The translations under genes were made by a program, and so were the position numbers. DNA of 6,288 bases from Microbacteriaceae bacterium (GTDB lineage: Bacteria; Actinomycetota; Actinomycetes; Actinomycetales; Microbacteriaceae). The notes beneath the pieces were generated by a model. That model was not told where the DNA came from and did no database searches. It saw only the letters and a list, made by a program, of their open reading frames with translations. The DNA lies in the NCBI GenBank assembly GCA_947453285.1, contig CANGGA010000061.1:1-6288 (forward strand). The letters run 5' to 3'. Positions within the stretch are counted from its first letter, which is position 1, and each line of letters opens with the position of its first letter. Shown piece by piece: positions 1-5,554 of this stretch.

Positions 1-2035
1 TGGCGAGGTGGCTGCAGCGCTCTGGGCGCAGTTCACGATCTTCGCAAGGCTGCGAGCAAGACGCTTGCTGACTAGATCTGCGCGTGCCGGCCTAGCTGCT
101 CTCTATGCGACAAAACAGCAGGTTAGAGACGATCGCCGTCGCAATCTCGAGCAGGATGAAATTGAGGCTCGACTCGAAGCGCACTCGGCACTTGCTGAAC
201 GAGATCAACTCGACTCTGCCGCGCCTAACACCGAGCAGCTTTTGCTCGGTGCGGTTTCAACATCAAAATCGTTTGCCGCTTCACGAGGCCCTTGGTTCAT
301 CGCGGGTCTGCTCGCGTTGTCATTTGCCTATTGGCCGGTCGGTGTTGCAATCACCGGCGGTGCAACCATTCCGCTAAGTCAAAACTGGTTTGAGCTATTT
401 CGCAGGGCCGGCGCAAGTTGGCATCCAATTGGCCACGGATTCATAGCTCCTAGCGACCCATTCGTTTGGGTGCTAACTCTGCTCGGTTCACTTACGTTTT
501 GGTCGCCATCTCTTTCGATTGCAATTCTGTTTTTCGTCGCAAAACCAATCGCGTTTTATGGCGCTTTTAAGGCTGCTTCGGTTTTCACAACCAAGGCCTG
601 GTTGCGCAATCTCGTCGCATTAATCTTTGCGCTATCGCCCGCGTTGATCGAATCTCAGCACGAGTTGCGCCTGCCGGCGCTAATTGCAATTTTGACTTTG
701 CCGTTTTTGGTTTTCACCGTGTCGAGGGTGGCTCTGCTCGGCAAAGAGATTTCGGTGCGTTCGCGTCAACAGACATTTACCTGGGTCGGACTGGCAGCAA
801 TGTTGCTCGCCATCGAAACCGCAGCTGCACCAAACACCATCGTGCTAGCAATTGCAGCGCTGCTTCTCGTTTTCTTGCTTCGACCTCGCCGATTCGCATA
901 TTTGATTTGGATCGGCTTGCCGATGACAGCAATTTTTGCCCCGCTGTTTGTTTATTTGGCGTTGCTAAAGGGTCGCCCACTTGCTCTGCTTGCAGATCCG
1001 GCGCTTGCACTGGCAACCAATGACAGTCCGGCCTGGCGCTATGTTTCGGGCGCACTTGGCCAGAGCGACTGGTGGCCGATTTCGCTGGCCCTTGCCGTCA
1101 CCGGTCTTATTTCTGCTCTGCTGGCAGTCTTTGGTCTGCTTTCGAAACAGTCGAAATCAGTGGCCGGTCTGCTTGGCTTTGCAGCTCTCGCCCTGGGCCT
1201 GGCCTGGCTCGTTGGGCACACCAACTTCGCCGCCGTCGGCATTGGCCCGGCTAGCGCAGACTTTGTGAACGGTTCACCTCAGGCTTTGCTTGGCATCTGG
1301 TCGTTGGCGCTGCTATTGGCGATTGCGGTCTGGCTAGAAGGCATTGCCAAGCGAACGGTCACTCGACTGGTTGCCACCGCAATCACCTTTTTGATTGCGC
1401 TTCCGGCCGCCGCTGTCGCGGCGGTTTCAATGCCAGCAGCGACCTGGACCTCTGCTCGGGTAATGCCAGCGCTCATCGATGCGCAGGCAAGCGCCGGCTC
1501 GAAGGCCCAGGTTCTTGTCATTAGCCCAGACAAAGAAACTGCAGGCTTTTCGGCCGCTTGGATTCCTGTCGCTGGCATTCAACTCGAAGACTCCAGCGTG
1601 GCCTACCGATTTGCACTTGCCGAAATCGAAAAGAACGATCGCGAGTATGCAACCATCGCACAGTTAGTTGCCGACTTGGTTTCTTCGAACGGGGCTGGCG
1701 TTGATGCAGCTCTCGCAAAATATTCAATCGGCTACGTTCTGGTTCCCGCGGCAAAATCGCAGGCCGAATCAAACGAAAATGCTCAACTTGCCGTTTCGCT
1801 TAATTCGGTTGCACAACTCGAGGCGGCAGGCGATACCGATTTCGGAAAAATCTGGCGCGTGCGCAATTTTGTCTCGCAACCGGTTGAAGAGAGCGCTTCG
1901 CCGTGGTCGATTACCAAGGGCGTTGAGCTAGCCGTCTTGCTCTCATTTGTTTTGCTTGCGATTCCGACTGGCGGTCGTCGACGTGCTGCCGCAACCTCAG
2001 AGATCTTTGTCGATTCGGGTGATGGCAATGATTAA
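1..2035 (+). CDS. Polytopic membrane glycosyltransferase-family protein, C-terminal part (5' end outside window)
   Basis: The frame is open from base 2 and has no defined start here. The GTG at 8 is only the first possible start codon, and the gene very probably continues upstream. Counting from that GTG, residues 1-70 are basic and charged, ending in an Arg/Glu-rich helical stretch. From about residue 95 there are some 11-12 hydrophobic segments (roughly 95-115, 151-185, 198-215, 222-243, 258-291, 297-320, 356-378, 385-402, 426-443, 452-474). A soluble domain follows (about 475-635, containing KYSIGYVLVP), then a last membrane helix (637-654) and a short basic/acidic tail. This layout matches the C-terminal half of large actinobacterial proteins with an N-terminal GT2 glycosyltransferase domain, which usually precede DUF5719 genes. 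The catalytic domain is not visible, so the glycosyltransferase assignment rests on architecture and neighbourhood. The likely role is envelope polysaccharide assembly at the cytoplasmic membrane. The stop overlaps the next gene, so the two are probably co-transcribed and translationally coupled. Confidence 0.7.
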   Translation, partial: GEVAAALWAQFTIFARLRARRLLTRSARAGLAALYATKQQVRDDRRRNLEQDEIEARLEAHSALAERDQLDSAAPNTEQLLLGAVSTSKSFAASRGPWFIAGLLALSFAYWPVGVAITGGATIPLSQNWFELFRRAGASWHPIGHGFIAPSDPFVWVLTLLGSLTFWSPSLSIAILFFVAKPIAFYGAFKAASVFTTKAWLRNLVALIFALSPALIESQHELRLPALIAILTLPFLVFTVSRVALLGKEISVRSRQQTFTWVGLAAMLLAIETAAAPNTIVLAIAALLLVFLLRPRRFAYLIWIGLPMTAIFAPLFVYLALLKGRPLALLADPALALATNDSPAWRYVSGALGQSDWWPISLALAVTGLISALLAVFGLLSKQSKSVAGLLGFAALALGLAWLVGHTNFAAVGIGPASADFVNGSPQALLGIWSLALLLAIAVWLEGIAKRTVTRLVATAITFLIALPAAAVAAVSMPAATWTSARVMPALIDAQASAGSKAQVLVISPDKETAGFSAAWIPVAGIQLEDSSVAYRFALAEIEKNDREYATIAQLVADLVSSNGAGVDAALAKYSIGYVLVPAAKSQAESNENAQLAVSLNSVAQLEAAGDTDFGKIWRVRNFVSQPVEESASPWSITKGVELAVLLSFVLLAIPTGGRRRAAATSEIFVDSGDGND
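2018..2023 (+). promoter_or_regulatory. Ribosome binding site deciding the DUF5719 start
   Basis: GGTGAT matches the 3'-extended anti-Shine-Dalgarno complement (GGAGGTGAT) and ends four bases before the ATG at 2028. It lies inside the last codons of the upstream gene. It overlaps the two other candidate starts (GTG 2019, ATG 2022) and so cannot serve them, which favours 2028. The match has only six bases, so the choice is not certain. Confidence 0.45.
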
Positions 2036-3461
2036 GCGCATCTTCGGCTTCGCACTTGCGCTCGCCATATTGGCCGCTGCGGCTTTGACTCTGCCCGACT
2101 TCTCTATTCAAGTTGGCGAGGCCCCAATGGCACCGAAGCTGTCGGTCGCTGCCCAAGACCTGAACTTGATTTGCCCGGGTGCCGCGATCAACTCTGGCGG
2201 AGCGTCGGGAACATCCGTGGGCACGTTTACGAGAATCTCATCGGCGACCGTGGTTGGCACCGTCGCGGCAGGAGCCGAAACATTCGAGCAGCGCTATTTG
2301 GCAGACGGTTACTACGCAAGCTACTCGGGCAGGGTCTTCACAACCGTTTCGCAACCGGGCACGGTTTTTGCAACCAAGTCTGCAGGCGTCGCCCAAGGCA
2401 GCACCATGGTCAACATCGGCCAGGTTCAAAAGGTGGCTTCTGCGCGATTCAACGGTCTACTAGCCGCAGCCTGCCAAGCGCCTAGCCCCGAGCACTGGCT
2501 GGTCGGCGCGAGTGCGGCAACTGGCCGAGAGACAATTTTGATCTTGGCTAACCCGAGCCGCGTCGACATCACCGTCAGTCTCGATGTTTTCTCAGAAGGT
2601 GGCCAGGTCTCGGCCGCCGGGCTCAGTGGCATTTCGGTAGCAGCCGGAGCCGAGGCCTTTGTTCCGCTTTCGTCACTCATTCCTGAAACCAAGACCTTCG
2701 CCATTCACGTCGTCAGTTCGAGCGGGGCAATCGCGAGTTGGCTTCAGCAGCGAACCGTGCGCGGCTTGCTCTATGCGGGCGCAGACTTGGTCGCTCCGGC
2801 CACGACCTTCGGCAAGTCGCTTGTGATTCCTGGCGTGCTCATCAGGGGAGCGGCAGATGCCGCCGATTTGATTGCAAGCAATGCAGACTACTCAGATTTG
2901 AAACCGGTGCTTCGCGTTTTCAATCCGAGTGACAGCAAGACGACTTTCACCGCGCAACTGAATGGCGCGACCGCAACCACCTTTGGCACGGTTCTGCACG
3001 ACAGCGTTTTGCCACACAGCGTTCAAGATTTTGAAATCACCGGATTAGCCAACGGCGACTATTCGGCATTTTTGAAGGCAGATCAAAACATCAGCGCTTC
3101 GATTCGATTGGTTCGCACCGACAAGACGAAAAAACCGAACACCGATTTTACCTGGTTGCAGGCCGCCGAGACATTTGTTGGTGCGAGACAAATCACGGTG
3201 CCGGCAACCGGCATCAGCAAACTAACGGTCGCTAATCCGAGCAGCAAGACAGCAAGCGTGAGTGTTAACGGTGTGGCCTATTCCATAAACCCTGGTGCGA
3301 TGGTCGTGCTCAAAGCCGACAATTCGAAGCCAATCAACCTAGTTGCGAACGATCAGGCGGTTGGTGCGAATCTGGTGATCGACGTCGATGGTTCTGTCGC
3401 AAATATCGCTCTAGTGAATTACAAGAATTTGGGCGACCAGGTTTCAGTTCGAGTGCGCTAG
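2028..3461 (+). CDS. DUF5719 family membrane-anchored extracytoplasmic protein
   Basis: This is a 477-residue protein starting MIKRIFGF. A hydrophobic segment at about residues 5-22 follows two lysine/arginine residues and acts as a signal anchor or uncleaved signal peptide; there is no lipobox. The rest is hydrophilic and rich in Ser, Thr, Ala and Val, as expected for secreted beta-sandwich proteins. Two cysteines, C49 (in ICPG) and C149 (in AAACQAP), could form a disulfide outside the membrane. The stretch from HWLVGASA through ILILANPS resembles the conserved core of DUF5719 proteins. Three sections beginning with an NPS motif (residues 175, 299, 403) look like repeated modules. No enzymatic motif is visible and the molecular function is unknown. 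The gene overlaps the upstream membrane glycosyltransferase-type gene by eight bases, which suggests a shared envelope role. Starts at ATG 2022 or GTG 2019 would add two or three residues only. The family call is from pattern recognition and is fairly sure. Confidence 0.75.
   Translation: MIKRIFGFALALAILAAAALTLPDFSIQVGEAPMAPKLSVAAQDLNLICPGAAINSGGASGTSVGTFTRISSATVVGTVAAGAETFEQRYLADGYYASYSGRVFTTVSQPGTVFATKSAGVAQGSTMVNIGQVQKVASARFNGLLAAACQAPSPEHWLVGASAATGRETILILANPSRVDITVSLDVFSEGGQVSAAGLSGISVAAGAEAFVPLSSLIPETKTFAIHVVSSSGAIASWLQQRTVRGLLYAGADLVAPATTFGKSLVIPGVLIRGAADAADLIASNADYSDLKPVLRVFNPSDSKTTFTAQLNGATATTFGTVLHDSVLPHSVQDFEITGLANGDYSAFLKADQNISASIRLVRTDKTKKPNTDFTWLQAAETFVGARQITVPATGISKLTVANPSSKTASVSVNGVAYSINPGAMVVLKADNSKPINLVANDQAVGANLVIDVDGSVANIALVNYKNLGDQVSVRVR
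2532..3419 (+). repeat. Three diverged protein repeats inside the DUF5719 gene
   Basis: Three sections of about 70 residues align by eye: residues 169-241, 293-363 and 398-464. Each opens with a hydrophobic strand ending in NPS (LILANPS, VLRVFNPS, LTVANPS). Each then has an alternating strand and a Pro/Ala-Gly or Pro-His turn before another strand, and ends with a strand carrying a small/hydrophobic alternation (GAIASWLQQ, NISASIRLVR, VGANLVIDV). The pattern suggests tandem beta-sandwich modules. Identity is low outside the NPS element, so the exact boundaries are uncertain. Confidence 0.45.
3458..3461. other. Shared CTAG: overlapping stop codons of convergent genes
   Basis: The plus-strand DUF5719 gene ends with TAG at 3459-3461, and the minus-strand zincin-like gene ends with TAG read from 3460 down to 3458. 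Both stops lie in the palindrome CTAG. There is no intergenic space, so neither transcript can end between the genes. The only nearby hairpin I see is a five-base-pair stem at 3482-3495 without a following T-run. Confidence 0.9.
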
Positions 3462-3877
3462 TCGTCGTTTCGATAGTGCTCGGGAATCAGTTCCCAAGGG
3501 TCTTTGCCGATTAGTTCGCCAACCGCTGTGAAAACATACTGTTCAATGTGCATGCGCTCATCGAGGGCATCCGGGCGACGGCTGTGACCCATGCGCTCAA
3601 TTGGCAAACGATAAATCGTGATCTCGAATGCCTCTTTATTTACCGACCAGCGGGCCACCTCTTGCGTCGAGTCTTTGATTGCAGGGGCATCGATGATTCG
3701 CCAGCGAAGTTTGGCTAGCTCTTCTGGCCACGCCTCTTTGAGGTAGTCGCAGGTGCCAGAAACTATCTGACCGAAGCTGGCCAGGCGACTGTCGCCAACC
3801 CGAAACAGGCCCGCCAAAATTGGCCTTCTGAGGCCGCGGTCGTGGCGGTCGCGATGGCTGCCACGGCTTCGATTCAT
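3458..3877 (-). CDS. Zincin-like metallopeptidase family protein lacking the HExxH motif
   Basis: The product has 139 residues and starts MNRSRGSHRDRHDRGLRRP. The Arg/His-rich lead (about 1-18), the RVGDSRLASFGQIVSG segment, a Trp-Pro-Glu-Glu-Leu helix end (residues 50-54) and a C-terminal EQYVFTAVGELIGKDPWEL segment are typical of the actinobacterial 'metallopeptidase family protein' group related to PF06262. At the place where zincins carry HExxHxxG there is EQYVFTAVGELIG, with neither zinc-binding histidine, so peptidase activity is doubtful. The frame stays open upstream to an ATG at 3922. I chose 3877 because the extra 15 residues overlap the divergent gene and do not look conserved, and because a TANNNT -10 element ends six bases before it. 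No Shine-Dalgarno sequence is present. The gene is divergent from DUF3499-manB, an arrangement I recall for Mycobacterium tuberculosis (Rv3259 against Rv3258c). The cellular role is unknown. Confidence 0.8.
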   Translation of the reverse strand: MNRSRGSHRDRHDRGLRRPILAGLFRVGDSRLASFGQIVSGTCDYLKEAWPEELAKLRWRIIDAPAIKDSTQEVARWSVNKEAFEITIYRLPIERMGHSRRPDALDERMHIEQYVFTAVGELIGKDPWELIPEHYRNDD

Positions 3878-3883
3878 AGCGCC

Positions 3884-3889
3884 ATTGTA
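3884..3889 (-). promoter_or_regulatory. Putative -10 element of the zincin-like gene (leaderless)
   Basis: Read on the minus strand the hexamer is TACAAT, a TANNNT match. Six bases separate it from the ATG at 3877, so transcription would begin at or within a base of the start codon. I see no convincing -35 hexamer 16-18 bases upstream. It overlaps the plus-strand -10 at 3888-3893 by two bases. Leaderless genes with this spacing are common in Actinobacteria; the assignment is inference. Confidence 0.5.
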
Positions 3890-3893
3890 TTCT
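3888..3893 (+). promoter_or_regulatory. Putative -10 element of the DUF3499-manB gene (leaderless)
   Basis: TATTCT fits TANNNT and lies seven bases before the ATG at 3901, the spacing expected when the mRNA starts at the A of the start codon. No Shine-Dalgarno sequence precedes the ATG, which agrees with a leaderless transcript. No good -35 element is visible upstream, where the sequence is already coding for the divergent gene. Confidence 0.5.
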
Positions 3894-3900
3894 TGACTCG

Positions 3901-5544
3901 ATGAACACACGGCCCTGCTCAAAGGTGACTTGCAGTCAAACCGCCGTTGCTACCCTCACCTATTCGCACGAAGACCGCACCGCGGTGCTCGGGCAGTTGA
4001 CCCCGGTCTATGAGCCACATGCATACGACCTGTGCGAAAAGCACGCAAAGACTTTGACCGCCCCGCAAGGATGGCAACTGATTCGCCACGTTTCGGTTCC
4101 ACGCGAGGCACCCCAAATCGATTCGACAGAAGGCCAAAAAGAAATGTCATTGAATGCAATCGTCAAGAGTTATGACGTTCGAGGCCTGGTTGGTTCTCAG
4201 CTCACCCCAGAAATCGTCACGGCACTAGCCGCGGCCTTTGTCGACGAGGTTGGCGCAGCCGGCCGCGATGTAGTGGTCGGTCACGACATGCGTGACTCAT
4301 CGCCTGAGTTCGCAGACGCGTTCGCGACAGGTGCTCAGGCCCGCGGTGCAAACGTAGTTTCAATTGGCCTTTGTTCAACCGACGAATCATATTTCGCGAG
4401 CGGTTTTCTCGACGCACCTGCCGCAATGTTCACCGCTTCGCACAACCCAGCCACCTACAACGGCATTAAGTTTTCACGCGCGGGTGCTCGCGGCATTAGC
4501 ATCGACACCGGACTCGGCGCCATCCGTGATCGCGCACAGATTTATTTAGACAACGGAATTACTGAAGTTGCGCAGCCTGGCACCTATCGCGATCTGCACG
4601 TCTTGGTTCGCTATGCCTCTTATTTGCGCGAGCTGGTAAACCTCAGCAGCATTCGCCCGCTCAAGGTTGTTGTCGACGCTGGCAATGGCATGGGCGGAAT
4701 GACCGTGCCTGCCGTGCTCGGAACAGCAAGCGACCTAGAGCCGCTGCCGCTAACCATCGTGCCGATGTACTTCGAACTCGACGGAAGTTTTCCGAATCAC
4801 GAAGCTAACCCGCTAGACCCAAAGAACCTCGTCGACCTTCAGCGCGCCGTTGTCGAACATGGCGCAGACATTGGTTTGGCATTTGACGGCGATGCCGACC
4901 GCTGCTTCGTCATCGACGAAAAGGGTGAGCCGGTTACCCCGTCTGCAGTTGCCGCAATAGTTGCTCGTCGTGAGATCGCTCGCGAAAAGGCAAGCAACCC
5001 TGGCGCCCCAATCACCGTTTTGCACAACTTGCTTACTTCGAACATCGTTCGCGAAGTTATCGAAGAAGATGGCGCTCGTGCAGTTCGCACCAAGGTTGGC
5101 CACTCGCTAATCAAAGACCAGATGGCAGCGACCAACGCCATCTTCGGTGGCGAGCACTCGGCTCACTATTACTTCAGAGACTTCTGGGGAGCAGACAACG
5201 GCATGCTCGCCGCGATGCACGTGCTCGCCGAGTTTGGCGCTCAGAGCCAGCCGCTCAGCGAATTTGCTCGTCAATACAACCCCTATTTCTTGAGCGGCGA
5301 GATTAACTCGACCGTTGCCGATGTGGCTGCGGCCAAGGCCCGTGTGCTTCAGGCGCTCGAGGGTCGGGCAAGCGTCGAAGAGTTCGACGGCATCACCCTT
5401 TCTTCGCCGGCGCAGGCAGATTGGTGGTGGCTGAACGTTCGAGCATCGAACACCGAGCCGCTCTTGCGCCTGAACGTCGAAGCCGCGAATCACGAGACCA
5501 TGGCGGCCATCCGTGACGAAGTTCTTGCTCTAATTCGGGCTTAA
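3901..5544 (+). CDS. manB: DUF3499 domain fused in frame to phosphomannomutase/phosphoglucomutase (ManB)
   Basis: The 547-residue frame has two parts. Residues 1-65 are a DUF3499 domain (RPCSKVTC, AVATLTY, EPHAYDLCEKHA, APQGW). C6, C11, C45 and H48 could bind zinc; its function is unknown. After a linker of about 16 residues, residues 82-547 form a complete alpha-D-phosphohexomutase of about 466 residues, the usual length. It has the catalytic phosphoserine loop TASHNP (S180), the metal loop DGDADR (329-334), the sugar-binding loop GEHSAH (417-422) and the phosphate-binding loop RASNTEP (514-520). It should interconvert mannose-6-phosphate and mannose-1-phosphate in the cytoplasm, possibly also the glucose phosphates, feeding GDP-mannose synthesis for envelope glycans. 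In most Actinobacteria DUF3499 and ManB are separate adjacent genes; here no stop lies between them. Met82 (ATG 4144) has a possible ribosome binding site, so ManB could also be made alone. The gene is divergent from the zincin-like gene and precedes ahcY by ten bases. Confidence 0.88.
   Translation: MNTRPCSKVTCSQTAVATLTYSHEDRTAVLGQLTPVYEPHAYDLCEKHAKTLTAPQGWQLIRHVSVPREAPQIDSTEGQKEMSLNAIVKSYDVRGLVGSQLTPEIVTALAAAFVDEVGAAGRDVVVGHDMRDSSPEFADAFATGAQARGANVVSIGLCSTDESYFASGFLDAPAAMFTASHNPATYNGIKFSRAGARGISIDTGLGAIRDRAQIYLDNGITEVAQPGTYRDLHVLVRYASYLRELVNLSSIRPLKVVVDAGNGMGGMTVPAVLGTASDLEPLPLTIVPMYFELDGSFPNHEANPLDPKNLVDLQRAVVEHGADIGLAFDGDADRCFVIDEKGEPVTPSAVAAIVARREIAREKASNPGAPITVLHNLLTSNIVREVIEEDGARAVRTKVGHSLIKDQMAATNAIFGGEHSAHYYFRDFWGADNGMLAAMHVLAEFGAQSQPLSEFARQYNPYFLSGEINSTVADVAAAKARVLQALEGRASVEEFDGITLSSPAQADWWWLNVRASNTEPLLRLNVEAANHETMAAIRDEVLALIRA
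4128..4133 (+). promoter_or_regulatory. Possible internal ribosome binding site for ManB alone
   Basis: AGAAGG lies ten bases before the in-frame ATG at 4144 (Met82), which begins MSLNAIVKSYDVRG, the usual N-terminus of stand-alone ManB. It may be a relic of, or still act as, a separate manB start. The spacing is slightly long and the sequence also encodes linker residues, so it may be chance. Confidence 0.35.
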
Positions 5545-5547
5545 ACT
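5542..5547 (+). promoter_or_regulatory. Putative leaderless -10 element for ahcY over the manB stop codon
   Basis: TAAACT (TANNNT) includes the TAA stop of manB and ends seven bases before the ahcY ATG at 5555, the same spacing as at the DUF3499-manB start. Only AGAG at 5548-5551, three bases before the ATG, resembles a ribosome binding site. No clear -35 is visible. AhcY may therefore have its own leaderless transcript as well as read-through from manB. Confidence 0.35.
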
Positions 5548-5554
5548 AGAGCGC

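Noticed and set aside
1407..1424. Perfect hairpin CCGCCGC-TGTC-GCGGCGG followed by TTT
   Set aside because: It lies in the middle of the membrane protein gene and encodes an alanine-rich transmembrane stretch, where GCC/GCG codons readily form such a stem. The T-run is only three bases, so it is not a credible terminator.
1279..1578. Minus-strand 99-codon open frame inside the membrane protein gene
   Set aside because: Its Ala/Thr-rich translation follows from the complementary codons of the alanine-rich membrane segments. No promoter, ribosome binding site or family resemblance was seen.
1947..2027. N-terminal extension of the DUF5719 gene to ATG 1947
   Set aside because: It would overlap the upstream gene by almost 90 bases and place a charged segment before the signal anchor. 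The start at 2028 gives a proper Lys/Arg plus hydrophobic N-terminus and has the GGTGAT site.
3482..3495. GGGAA-TCAG-TTCCC hairpin as terminator of the DUF5719 transcript
   Set aside because: The stem has only five base pairs and no T-run on either strand, so I do not annotate it as a terminator. I mention it only under the convergent-gene finding.
3874..3885. Minus-strand three-codon frame ATG GCG CTA TGA overlapping the zincin-like start as ATGA
   Set aside because: If the transcript begins near 3877, as the -10 position suggests, this ATG is not transcribed. A frame this short is easily explained by chance.
3893..3898. TTGACT, a close match to a -35 hexamer on the plus strand
   Set aside because: It lies after the likely -10 and immediately before the ATG at 3901. 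No -10-like hexamer follows at 16-18 bases, so it would fire inside the gene with no partner element.
3878..3922. Extension of the minus-strand zincin-like gene to ATG 3922 (15 extra residues)
   Set aside because: The extension overlaps the divergent coding region, has no resemblance to the family N-terminus and would remove the space for a promoter. ATG 3877 with TACAAT in front is the better start.
5107..5493. 128-codon open frame on the minus strand inside manB
   Set aside because: It is a reverse-strand shadow of the conserved ManB coding frame. Its translation is rich in Arg, Cys and His without recognisable motifs, and no start signal is seen.
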